Assembly (NCBI RefSeq): GCF_014645835.1
Contig: NZ_BMMM01000015.1
Coordinates: 1 to 64,000, forward strand
Length of the DNA: 64,000 bases
DNA from: Streptomyces albiflavescens
GTDB taxonomy: Bacteria > Actinomycetota > Actinomycetes > Streptomycetales > Streptomycetaceae
Direction of reading: 5' to 3'
Made by a program: the position numbers and the translations under genes. Shown piece by piece: positions 43,027-50,723 of the stretch. Each line of letters opens with the position of its first letter. Positions within the stretch are counted from its first letter, which is position 1. The notes under the pieces are model-generated. The model did no database searches. It was given only the letters and a program-made list of their open reading frames with translations, and was not told the DNA's origin.

Positions 43027-43520
43027 GACGGCGCCACCTCCACCCTGGTCGGTGCCGGGCCCCGCGGCGGGTGCAGCAGCGTCGCCATCGCGCGGGCGCA
43101 GATCGTGTGCACGCGTTCCGTGGGGAGCCCGAGCAGGGCCGCCGTCTGTTCCTCGGCGACCCCCTCGTACAGCCTGAGGACCAGAATCAGCCGCTCCTGG
43201 GGCGTGAGCCGGGCCAGGACGTTGTCGGGGGAGGGGCGCGGCCGCCCGAAGCTCCCGTACTGGTGCCAGGCCGAGCGTGCGAAGCGCACGGCCAACTGCT
43301 GGCGGGCACGGTCGTACGGGTCCTCGCCGCGCAGCCGGTCCCAGGAGGCGTACGTGTGGGCGAGGGCCAGCGTCAGCAGGCGGCGGGCCCGCGGGTTGGC
43401 GTCCCGGGGTTCCGCCGTCAGCAGCGTGGCGGCATGCAGCAGCCGCCCTGCCGCGCCCGCGACGAACGCCTCGAACTCCCGGGCCCGGCGGGCGCCTTGG
43501 GACGCCTGCCGTTCTCGCAC
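43023..43520 (-). CDS. ECF/SigE-type sigma factor-like protein
   Basis: A 165-residue protein. Residues 10-85 resemble region 2 (FEAFVAGAAGRLLHAATLLT ... LTLALAHTYASWDRL) and 108-160 region 4 with HTH (LARLTPQERLILVLRLYEGV, EEQTAALLGLPTERVHTI). It looks like a divergent sigma-70 ECF of the SigE family; region 2 lacks the usual DAEDLLQD-type acidic motif (here RDANPRARRLL), so core binding may be weakened. GTG preceded by GGAGG. The gene is followed by the coupled small membrane protein. Confidence 0.72.
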   Translation of the reverse strand: MRERQASQGARRAREFEAFVAGAAGRLLHAATLLTAEPRDANPRARRLLTLALAHTYASWDRLRGEDPYDRARQQLAVRFARSAWHQYGSFGRPRPSPDNVLARLTPQERLILVLRLYEGVAEEQTAALLGLPTERVHTICARAMATLLHPPRGPAPTRVEVAPS

Positions 43521-43737
43521 CACGCCTCCGTCCGAGGGCGATCCTGAGGGAAACGGGGCCCCGGCCACGTACGACAGGCCGCACCGTGTGCGACAAGGAC
43601 CCGGTCTCATATGAGGCCAGGCGCCGCCTTCCGGTCAAGAGTCCGACGCACATGCACGCGCGCGTGAAGAGCGGGGAGACCCGAAAACGGCCTGTGCGCA
43701 CGTGCCGGACGGGGGCGCGGTGAAGCCCCCGGGTCGT

Positions 43738-44262
43738 TCAGGAGGTCGGCTGCGACTCCGCGCCGGGCAGGCCCTGTGCCGCCTGGCGGGCGGAGAGCGC
43801 GCCGTTGAAGCGCGTGAGGAGCGTGCAGAACGCCTCGCGCTCCTCCGGCGCCCAGTCGTGTGTCAGCTCGGCCATCAACTGACGCCTGGAGGAGCGCACT
43901 TCGTCGAGGCGGGACTGCCCGCGCGGCGACAGCTGGAGCACCACCGCACGCCCGTCCTCGGGGTGCGAGGTCCGCTTGACGAGCCCGGTGTCGACCAGTG
44001 GCGCCACCTGCCGGGTGACCGTCGAGGAGTCGATGCCCATGCTCGCGGCGAGTGCCTTGACGCCCATGGGCCCTTCCTTGTCGAGGCGGTTGAGCAGCAG
44101 GTACGCGGCGCGGTCCATGGAGTTGCGCACCTGCCCCACCCCGCCGAGCCGGGTCTGTTCGGCACGGCGCGCGAAGACCGCGACCTCGTGCTGCAGCGTG
44201 TCGAGAAGACCGGTGTCACCGACGGTCGTCATGTCCATCGACATTTCAGGTGTTGTGGGCAT
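43738..44262 (-). CDS. MarR-family transcriptional regulator
   Basis: A 174-residue winged-helix dimer-forming regulator. The HTH is GPMGVKALAASMGIDSSTVTRQV, and the wing holds HPEDGRAVVLQLSPRGQ. Such proteins respond to phenolic or oxidative signals. The start is at MPTTPEMSMDM; ATGs at codons 8 and 10 are possible. It is divergent from ilvA, with 146 bp between, and may regulate it or an exporter; no operator is clear. Confidence 0.85.
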   Translation of the reverse strand: MPTTPEMSMDMTTVGDTGLLDTLQHEVAVFARRAEQTRLGGVGQVRNSMDRAAYLLLNRLDKEGPMGVKALAASMGIDSSTVTRQVAPLVDTGLVKRTSHPEDGRAVVLQLSPRGQSRLDEVRSSRRQLMAELTHDWAPEEREAFCTLLTRFNGALSARQAAQGLPGAESQPTS

Positions 44263-44408
44263 GGCCGGGGGCTCAATTCATGCGTGGGGAGCTGGGTTGG
44301 GGGACAGGGTACGCGGCCGGGGCGCGGGCCGTACCGGCGCTGCGCAAACCTGTCTCGGAGCGTGGTCACGGCCGGGGTGCGCCCGTGTGAGCTGCGAGAC
44401 TGGAGGTC

Positions 44409-45638
44409 ATGAGCTACAGCACGGCTGACTCCTTGCACAGCGTGACTCTCGACGACGTACGTGGCGCGCAGAAGATGCTCACGGGTGTGGCGCGGGTGAC
44501 CGCGATGGAGGGCAGCAGGTACTTGTCCCAGCTGGTGGGCGCACCGGTCCACTTCAAGTGCGAGAACCTCCAGCGCACGGGTTCGTTCAAGCTGCGCGGC
44601 GCGTATGTGCGGATCGCCGGGCTGCTTCCCGAGGAGCGCGCGGCGGGTGTCGTCGCCGCCAGCGCGGGCAACCACGCCCAGGGCGTCGCCCTGGCCTCCT
44701 CGCTGCTCGGCGTGCGTTCCACGGTCTTCATGCCGACCGGCGCCCCGCTGCCGAAGGTCGCGGCCACGCGCGACTACGGCGCCGAGGTGAGGCTGCACGG
44801 ACAGGTGGTGGACGAGACGCTGGCCGCCGCGCAGGAGTACGCGGCCGAGACGGGCGCCGTGTTCATCCACCCCTTCGACCATCCCGACATCATCGCGGGC
44901 CAGGGCACGGTCGGCCTGGAAATCCTGGAGCAGTGTCCCGAGGTGCGCACGATCGTCGTCGGGATCGGCGGCGGCGGGCTGGCCGCGGGCGTCGCGCTCG
45001 CGGTGAAGTCGATCCGCCCGGACGTACGGATCGTCGGTGTGCAGGCGGAGGGCGCCGCGGCGTACCCGCCCTCGCTGGCGGCAGGGCGCCCGGTGTCGAT
45101 CGAGAACCCGGCGACGATGGCCGACGGCATCAAGGTCGGACGGCCGGGCGACGTACCGTTCCGCCTTGTCGAGGAACTGGTCGACGAGGTCCACACGGTC
45201 TCCGAGAACAATCTCTCCAGCGCTCTGCTGCTCTGCCTGGAGCGCGCCAAGCTGGTCGTCGAACCGGCCGGCGCGAGCCCCGTCGCGGCGCTGCTGCGCG
45301 AGCCCGGAGCCTTCGAGGGCCCGGTCGTGGCCCTGCTGTCGGGCGGAAACGTGGACCCGCTGCTGATGCAGCGCATCCTGCGCCACGGCATGGCGGCGGG
45401 TGGCCGTTACCTGGCGGTCACGCTGCGGTTGACCGATCGTCCCGGAGCCCTGGCCACACTTCTCGGGGTGTTGTCAGTGGCGGACGCTAACGTCCTCGAT
45501 GTGAGTCACGTACGGACCGATCCACGGCTCGGGCTCACGGAGGTGGAGGTCGAGCTGCACCTGGAGACGAAGGGCCCCGAGCACTGCGCCGAGGTGAACC
45601 GGGCGCTGCGCGAGGCGGGTTACACAGTGATCGGCTGA
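44409..45638 (+). CDS. ilvA: Threonine ammonia-lyase (threonine dehydratase)
   Basis: A 409-residue PLP enzyme deaminating threonine to 2-oxobutanoate, for isoleucine synthesis or threonine catabolism. The PLP lysine lies in RTGSFKLRGA, with SAGNHAQGVA and the glycine loop GIGGGGLAAG. A C-terminal ACT domain (about 325-409; YLAVTLRLTDRPGALATLL) allows amino-acid feedback. One ACT domain resembles the short form (as in actinobacterial IlvA or catabolic TdcB-type) rather than the two-ACT biosynthetic enzyme. Assignment as sole IlvA is inference. Confidence 0.92.
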   Translation: MSYSTADSLHSVTLDDVRGAQKMLTGVARVTAMEGSRYLSQLVGAPVHFKCENLQRTGSFKLRGAYVRIAGLLPEERAAGVVAASAGNHAQGVALASSLLGVRSTVFMPTGAPLPKVAATRDYGAEVRLHGQVVDETLAAAQEYAAETGAVFIHPFDHPDIIAGQGTVGLEILEQCPEVRTIVVGIGGGGLAAGVALAVKSIRPDVRIVGVQAEGAAAYPPSLAAGRPVSIENPATMADGIKVGRPGDVPFRLVEELVDEVHTVSENNLSSALLLCLERAKLVVEPAGASPVAALLREPGAFEGPVVALLSGGNVDPLLMQRILRHGMAAGGRYLAVTLRLTDRPGALATLLGVLSVADANVLDVSHVRTDPRLGLTEVEVELHLETKGPEHCAEVNRALREAGYTVIG

Positions 45639-45675
45639 GATCACGAGCGCTTTCGTCTCCGGTCGGAAAAACCTG

Positions 45676-45704
45676 TTGAGCAACGCGATACATCGCGTTA
45701 CGGT
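45676..45704 (+). promoter_or_regulatory. Promoter with embedded palindromic operator for the DrrAB-type exporter
   Basis: TTGAGC (-35), an exact 17-bp spacer and TACGGT (-10) form a good vegetative promoter. The palindrome AACGCGATACATCGCGTT (arms of 8 bp, 2-bp centre) fills the whole spacer and abuts both boxes. A repressor there would block RNA polymerase directly, the usual layout for a TetR- or PadR-controlled efflux gene. Initiation near 45711 would leave a leader of about 105 nt. Confidence 0.75.
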
Positions 45705-45815
45705 GTGTCTCCCGTCACGGAACTGCCGGGCGGGCGGCGCGTTCGCCCCACCGGGCGGTGCGAAACAGTAAAACTCACACTTTCGTGAAAATCCCCAACG
45801 ACGTGGAGAACTCAC

Positions 45816-46826
45816 ATGCCAGGCGCCATCTATGCCGAAGGCCTGGTCAAGACCTTCGGTGACGTAAGGGCTCTGGACGGCGTCGACCTCGATGTCCCGG
45901 AGGGCACAGTGCTGGGTCTGCTCGGGCCGAACGGCGCGGGGAAGACGACCGCGGTCCGCTGCCTGACGACCCTGCTCCGCCCCGACAGCGGCAAGGCCGT
46001 CGTCGCGGGCGTCGACGTGCTCAAACACCCCGACGCCGTGCGGCGCAGGGTCGGCCTCTCCGGACAGTTCGCCGCGGTCGACGAGTACCTGACCGGCCGC
46101 GAGAACCTGCAGATGGTCGGCCAGCTCTACCAGATGAAGGCCAAGGCCGCGAAGATACGCGCGGACGTGCTGCTCGAGCAGTTCAACCTCGCGGACGCCG
46201 CCGACCGCACCGCGAAGACGTACTCGGGCGGTATGCGCCGCCGGCTCGACCTGGCGGCCGCGCTGGTCGTGTCACCTCCGGTGATGTTCATGGACGAGCC
46301 GACGACCGGCCTGGACCCGCGCAACCGCCAGCAGCTGTGGGACGTCATCAAGGACCTGGTCTCCGGCGGCACGACCCTGCTGCTGACCACCCAGTACCTG
46401 GAAGAGGCCGACCACCTCGCGCACGACATCTGCGTGGTCGACCACGGCCGCGTCATCGCCCGCGGCACTGCCGACCAGCTCAAGGCACAGACCGGCGGCG
46501 AGCGCGTCGAGGTCGTGGTCCACGAGCGCGAGCACATGGAGACCGCCTCCGAGGTGCTGCGCGGATTCGGCAAGGGCGAGACCACCGTCGAGGAGCACAC
46601 CCGCAAGCTCACCGTGCCCGTCACCGGCGGCGCGAAGCTGCTCGCGGAAGTCATCCGCGAGCTGGACACCCGGGGCATCGAGATCGACGACATCGGCCTG
46701 CGCCGTCCCACCCTGGACGACGTCTTCCTGTCGCTCACGGGCCATGTGGCCGAGGAGCGCGAAGAGGGCAACGGAGTGGCGGACGCAGGCAAGGGTTCCA
46801 AGCGCAAGAAGGAGGCAGGCAAGTGA
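45816..46826 (+). CDS. DrrA-type ABC exporter ATPase
   Basis: A 336-residue nucleotide-binding subunit. Walker A GPNGAGKTTAV, signature YSGGMRRRLDLAAALV, Walker B VMFMDEPTTGLD and the DrrA C-terminal extension (about 230-310, ending RRPTLDDVFLSLTGH) show it belongs to the daunorubicin-resistance (DrrA) family of drug or lipid exporters. The C-terminal Lys-rich GKGSKRKKEAGK tail precedes the coupled permease gene. Regulation probably runs through the operator palindrome upstream. Confidence 0.93.
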   Translation: MPGAIYAEGLVKTFGDVRALDGVDLDVPEGTVLGLLGPNGAGKTTAVRCLTTLLRPDSGKAVVAGVDVLKHPDAVRRRVGLSGQFAAVDEYLTGRENLQMVGQLYQMKAKAAKIRADVLLEQFNLADAADRTAKTYSGGMRRRLDLAAALVVSPPVMFMDEPTTGLDPRNRQQLWDVIKDLVSGGTTLLLTTQYLEEADHLAHDICVVDHGRVIARGTADQLKAQTGGERVEVVVHEREHMETASEVLRGFGKGETTVEEHTRKLTVPVTGGAKLLAEVIRELDTRGIEIDDIGLRRPTLDDVFLSLTGHVAEEREEGNGVADAGKGSKRKKEAGK

Positions 46827-47680
46827 GTGCCGTGACCGACGCCGTGCAGATCACGGCGCCCTCGAACCCCGTCAGCCAGTCCATTCGCGACTCGCTGGTC
46901 GTCGCCAAGCGCAATCTGATCAGGATGTCCCGGATCCCGGAGATGGTGATCTTCGGGCTGATCCAGCCGATCATGTTCGTGGTGCTGTTCAGCTACGTCT
47001 TCGGCGGCTCCATGATGATCGGCGGCAGCACCAGTTCGACCGACTACCGCAACTTCCTGATGGCGGGCATCTTCGCGCAGACCGTCACGTTCGCCACGGC
47101 GGGCGCCGGCGCGGGTATCGCCGACGACATGCACAAGGGCCTCATCGACCGCTTCCGCTCGCTGCCCATGGCGCGCGGCGCGGTACTGACCGGGCGTACG
47201 CTCGCCGACCTCGTGCAGACCGCGCTGACCCTGCTGGTCCTCGCGGTGGTCGCCCTGCTGGTCGGCTGGCGGGTCGGCTCGGACGGCGACACCAACGCGG
47301 CCAAGGTGCTGGGCGCCTTCGGGCTGCTGCTTCTGGCCGGGTACGCGTTCACCTGGATCGGCGCCCTCATCGGCCTCTCCGTGCGCACACCCGAGGCGGC
47401 CACCTCCGGCGGACTGATCTGGCTCTTCCCGGTCACGTTCATCTCGAACGCGTTCGTGGACTCCAGCAACATGACGCCCTGGCTGCGGCACATCGCGGAC
47501 TGGAACCCGTTCAGCGCCACCGTGCAGGCCTGCCGCGTGCTCTTCGCCAACCCCGGTCAGTCGACGTCGGACGCCTGGCCCATGCAGCACTCGGTCTGGG
47601 CCTCGGTGATCTACTCGGTCCTGATCATCCTGATATTCAGGACGCTGGCGGTGCGCAAGTACCGATCCGCCACGGCGTGA
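46823..47680 (+). CDS. DrrB-type ABC-2 permease
   Basis: A 285-residue membrane protein with six predicted helices (near 45-62, 85-105, 133-155, 165-185, 192-210 and 250-270) and the ABC-2 motif (GLIDRFRSLPMARGAVL). Its GTG overlaps the ATPase stop (GTGA) after GGAGG, so the two are stoichiometrically coupled. With the ATPase it forms an exporter for hydrophobic compounds; substrate unknown. A bidirectional hairpin terminator follows. Confidence 0.92.
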   Translation: MSAVTDAVQITAPSNPVSQSIRDSLVVAKRNLIRMSRIPEMVIFGLIQPIMFVVLFSYVFGGSMMIGGSTSSTDYRNFLMAGIFAQTVTFATAGAGAGIADDMHKGLIDRFRSLPMARGAVLTGRTLADLVQTALTLLVLAVVALLVGWRVGSDGDTNAAKVLGAFGLLLLAGYAFTWIGALIGLSVRTPEAATSGGLIWLFPVTFISNAFVDSSNMTPWLRHIADWNPFSATVQACRVLFANPGQSTSDAWPMQHSVWASVIYSVLIILIFRTLAVRKYRSATA

Positions 47681-47691
47681 CCCGGACATGA

Positions 47692-47723
47692 CGATGCCCC
47701 CGGCCGCGCGGCCGGGGGCATCG
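47692..47723. terminator. Bidirectional hairpin terminator
   Basis: CGATGCCCCCGGCC and GGCCGGGGGCATCG pair over 14 bp with a 4-nt loop, lying between the convergent exporter and greA genes. Confidence 0.85.
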
Positions 47724-47744
47724 CCGTAGTCGCCGGTCCTGGGC

Positions 47745-48248
47745 TCAGCCCTGGTACGGCTCGGCCTTGAGGATCTTCACCGAGGCGAACTTGCCGTTCG
47801 GCAGTTCGTACTGGGCGTCCTCGCCGACCTTCTTGCCGTTCACACCGGAGCCCAGCGGGGACTGCGGCGAGTACGTCTCGATGTCAGAGCTGGCGTACTC
47901 GCGCGAGGCCAGCAGGAAGTCCAGGGTGTCGTCCTCGTCGCCGTCGCCGTCGAAGGCGATGGTGACGACCATGCCCGGCGCTACCGCACCGTCCGCCGCG
48001 GGAGCCTCGCCGACCTTGGCGTTCTCCAGAAGCTGGGTCAGCTGGCGCACACGGAGCTCCTGCTTGCCCTGCTCCTCCTTGGCCGCGTGGTACCCGCCGT
48101 TCTCGCGCAGGTCCCCCTCCTCGCGCGCGGCCGCGATCTTGGCGGCGATCTCCGTGCGCGCAGGACCAGACAGGTACTCCAGCTCGGCCTTCAGCTGGTT
48201 GTACGCCTCCTGGGTCAGCCAGGTGACGTTCTCGCTGGTCTGGGTCAC
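47745..48248 (-). CDS. greA: Transcript-cleavage elongation factor GreA
   Basis: A 167-residue factor that enters the RNA-polymerase secondary channel and stimulates cleavage of backtracked RNA. N-terminal coiled coil (VTWLTQEAYNQLKAELEYLS ... REEGDLRENGGYHAAKEEQG) carries the acidic tip residues in the turn region DLRENGGYHAA; C-terminal FKBP-like domain (YSPQSPLGSGVNGKKVGE) is normal. The GTG (VTQTSENV) is chosen with GGAG just before; 10 in-frame codons upstream are not conserved-looking. Confidence 0.94.
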   Translation of the reverse strand: MTQTSENVTWLTQEAYNQLKAELEYLSGPARTEIAAKIAAAREEGDLRENGGYHAAKEEQGKQELRVRQLTQLLENAKVGEAPAADGAVAPGMVVTIAFDGDGDEDDTLDFLLASREYASSDIETYSPQSPLGSGVNGKKVGEDAQYELPNGKFASVKILKAEPYQG

Positions 48249-48459
48249 AGGTGCTCCTCGTAGGTACTGGGAATACAAAGCATCGCCCTACCCAGAAGAA
48301 TGTTCCTTCACGGGTGGGCGAAACCACGAGCCTAACAATTCAGTGGCTCAAGGGGGAGGACATAAGGCATCAGAATTTCGTCAGTGCAGGTCAGCGGGTA
48401 GGAGTCAAGGGCGATGCCGACCCGTGTCGGTGCCTGTGTCCGCGCCTGTGCCGTTCCGC

Positions 48460-48861
48460 TCAGTCCGCGTGACAGCCGAGCAGCTCCGCCGTGGAGCCGA
48501 GGGCCGTCGTACGCAGGGTAACCACCTTGTCGATGCGTGAGGAGTCCTGGTCGAAACGGAAGTCCGCGCGACCCACCTCGGCACCGTCGGCGTTCTGCGA
48601 GCGCAGGGTGCAGTAGCCATGGGCGTCCGCGTCCTTGCGCACCTCCAGGTGCACCTCGACAGCGCTGTCCGAGGCCGCCTTGAAGGTGATCACTTCGGCG
48701 CTGATCTTGTTGCCGACGACGTAGTGGAAACCGAACCAGCCAACCAGGGCGAGCAGGGCGACGCCCAGTACAGTTCCGATGGCCTTGAGTTTCCGGTCGG
48801 CGCGCTCGTCCGCGGAGCGGCCGTACCGGCCCTCGGGCAGCTGCGTGCTCGCCGTACTCAT
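48460..48861 (-). CDS. DUF4307-family membrane-anchored protein
   Basis: A 133-residue protein with one helix (residues 27-46, AIGTVLGVALLALVGWFGFH) and an extracytoplasmic beta domain containing two Cys (CTLRSQNADG; LLGCHAD). This matches DUF4307 of Actinobacteria, encoded next to greA and mca in many genomes. Function unknown; the conserved neighbourhood (greA, DUF4307, mca) is its best clue. It is divergent from mca. Confidence 0.85.
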   Translation of the reverse strand: MSTASTQLPEGRYGRSADERADRKLKAIGTVLGVALLALVGWFGFHYVVGNKISAEVITFKAASDSAVEVHLEVRKDADAHGYCTLRSQNADGAEVGRADFRFDQDSSRIDKVVTLRTTALGSTAELLGCHAD

Positions 48862-48927
48862 GATCGTCCTCTCGGCCGGCCGGGACCAATGTCCTGGAAG
48901 GGGCCCCGTGACCGGGCCCTGGAATTA

Positions 48928-48954
48928 TTGGCCCCCCGATTCCGTCACTATAGA
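48928..48954 (+). promoter_or_regulatory. Possible mca promoter
   Basis: TTGGCC, a 15-bp spacer and TATAGA. The -10 is good but the spacer is shorter than ideal. About 80 bp before the TTG of mca. Confidence 0.35.
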
Positions 48955-49033
48955 AGCCGCCCATCGCGCTGTTTCACGCCGGGCGCCGACAGCCGACCTA
49001 CGAGGCGACAGCCGACTGACCGAGGATTGAGTC

Positions 49034-49915
49034 TTGACTGACCAGCTGCGACTGATGGCCGTGCACGCCCACCCCGACGACGAGTCGAGCAAGGGCGCGG
49101 CGACCATGGCGAAGTACGTGTCCGAGGGGGTGGACGTGCTGGTCGTGACCTGCACGGGCGGGGAGCGCGGCTCCATCCTCAACCCGAAGCTTCAGGGCGA
49201 TGAGTACATCGAGGAGCACATCCACGAGGTACGCAAGAAGGAGATGGACGAGGCCCGCGAGATCCTCGGGATCAAGCAGGAGTGGCTCGGCTTCGTCGAC
49301 TCGGGCCTGCCCGAGGGCGACCCGCTGCCCCCGCTCCCCGAGGGTTGTTTCGCCCTGGAGGACGTCGACAAGGCGGCCGGCGAGCTGGTCAAGCAGATCC
49401 GCTCCTTCCGCCCGCAGGTGATCACCACATACGACGAGAACGGTGGTTACCCGCACCCCGACCACATCATGACCCACAAGATCTCGATGGTGGCGTTCGA
49501 CGGTGCGGCGGACCGCGAGAAGTACCCGGAGTCCGAGTTCGGTCCGGCGTTCCAGCCGCAGAAGCTCTACTACAACCAGGGCTTCAATCGCCCGCGCACC
49601 GAGGCGCTGCACAATGCCCTGCTGGAGCGCGGTCTGGAGTCGCCGTACGGGGAGTGGCTGAAGCGCTGGTCGGAGTTCGAGCGCACCGAGCGCACGCTGA
49701 CCACGCATGTTCCGTGCGCGGACTTCTTCGAGATCCGGGACAAGGCGCTGATCGCGCACGCCACACAGATCGACCCCGACGGCGGCTGGTTCAAGGTCCC
49801 GATGGAGATCCAGAAGGAGGTCTGGCCGACCGAGGAGTACGAGCTCGCCAAGTCCTTCGTCGATACCTCCCTCCCCGAGGACGACCTCTTTGCGGGCATC
49901 CGCGACAATGCCTGA
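49034..49915 (+). CDS. mca: Mycothiol S-conjugate amidase
   Basis: A 293-residue zinc amidase that cleaves mycothiol-drug conjugates into a mercapturic acid and GlcN-Ins, a detoxification route in actinobacteria. The metal motif AHPDDE is in LMAVHAHPDDESSKGA, with the second zinc ligand region in GGYPHPDHIMTHK. MshB-like relatives deacetylate GlcNAc-Ins; the YxxxG-type insert and length favour Mca. TTG start (LTDQLRLM) after GAGG. The next gene starts 2 bp past its stop. Confidence 0.93.
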   Translation: MTDQLRLMAVHAHPDDESSKGAATMAKYVSEGVDVLVVTCTGGERGSILNPKLQGDEYIEEHIHEVRKKEMDEAREILGIKQEWLGFVDSGLPEGDPLPPLPEGCFALEDVDKAAGELVKQIRSFRPQVITTYDENGGYPHPDHIMTHKISMVAFDGAADREKYPESEFGPAFQPQKLYYNQGFNRPRTEALHNALLERGLESPYGEWLKRWSEFERTERTLTTHVPCADFFEIRDKALIAHATQIDPDGGWFKVPMEIQKEVWPTEEYELAKSFVDTSLPEDDLFAGIRDNA

Positions 49916-49916
49916 C

Positions 49917-50174
49917 ATGAGCGCAAGCCTGGCACTGACACAGCTCGTCCCCCTCGCCAAGGAGGTCGACCAGAACAAGGTCACCCCCGGCGTCCTCGGC
50001 TTCATCGTCTTCGCGGTGATGGCCCTGGCGGTGTGGGGGCTGATGAAGTCCATGAACCGGCACATGGGCAAGGTCACCTTCGAGGAGGACGCCCAGAAGG
50101 GCGCGGGGTCCTCCGGCAAGGGCGCCGATGCCGGGATCACCGGGAGCGGGAAGGCTTCGCCCGCGAAGGGCTGA
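49917..50174 (+). CDS. Small single-span membrane protein downstream of mca
   Basis: An 85-residue protein. One helix (residues 32-49, VLGFIVFAVMALAVWGLM) follows a short segment; the C-terminal 35 residues are hydrophilic, Gly/Lys-rich. An alternative ATG three codons upstream overlaps the mca stop; either way it is translationally linked to mca. Role unknown. Confidence 0.75.
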   Translation: MSASLALTQLVPLAKEVDQNKVTPGVLGFIVFAVMALAVWGLMKSMNRHMGKVTFEEDAQKGAGSSGKGADAGITGSGKASPAKG

Positions 50175-50500
50175 GCCCGTCCCCTCGCGCGTGCCGCCTC
50201 TGGCGCGTGCCGCCCCTGGCGCGTGCGTGGCACTCAACGGGAGTGGCCCGCCAGGGACAGGTACTTCACGGACAACAACAGCAGCAGGTGCGCGGACTCC
50301 GACCGTGGATGGCCGGAGTGCGCGCCCGCTGTGCCATTGACGCGGACGTACATCTCGCTCGCGTCGACGCGGACTCCGCGGTGGTCGCGGGCGTCGCGCG
50401 GATACGGCTTCGCGACACACCGACTCCGGACAACCGGACGTGCCGCGCACACCGCTGCCTAGGCGCCGGGGAGAGCCCTGCCGCCCCTTGGCGGCCGCCG
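50175..50500. other. Non-coding gap with GCGCGTGCC direct repeats
   Basis: No convincing gene. Three direct repeats of GGCGCGTGCCGCC type lie near 50188-50228. Short frames in it are compositional noise. It precedes the 20-bp tandem array. Confidence 0.35.
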
Positions 50501-50660
50501 CCTCCACAGCCCGGCGGTCTCCGCGACAGCCGGGCGGTCTCCGCGACAGCCGGGCGGTCTCCGCGACAGCCGGGCGGTTCCCGCGACAGCCGGGCGGTTC
50601 CCGCGACAGCCGGGCGGTTCCCGCCACAGTCCGGCGGTCTCCGCCACAGTCCGGCGGTCC
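50501..50660. repeat. 8 x 20-bp tandem array
   Basis: Eight consecutive 20-bp units of consensus CCGCGACAGCCGGGCGGTCT, starting at 50501, 50521, ... 50641. Units 2-3 are identical, units 4-6 share TTC ends, and units 1, 7 and 8 are variants with CACAG, giving a gradient of divergence from the middle to the edges. No spacers, no coding period. A minisatellite in the 549-bp gap between the mca operon and the 3' end of the STAND gene. Confidence 0.93.
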
Positions 50661-50723
50661 CCGCCGCATGCCCGGCGGGGATCCGCAGCGGCGGTGTCCG
50701 CGTGCCGGCGGCGCCGCGCGGGT

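Noticed and set aside
50234..50452. Short minus-strand frame with a Leu run (possible leader peptide)
   Set aside because: No downstream gene in the right place and no attenuator hairpin; composition typical of chance.
50501..50660. CRISPR-like array
   Set aside because: 20-bp units are contiguous without unique spacers.
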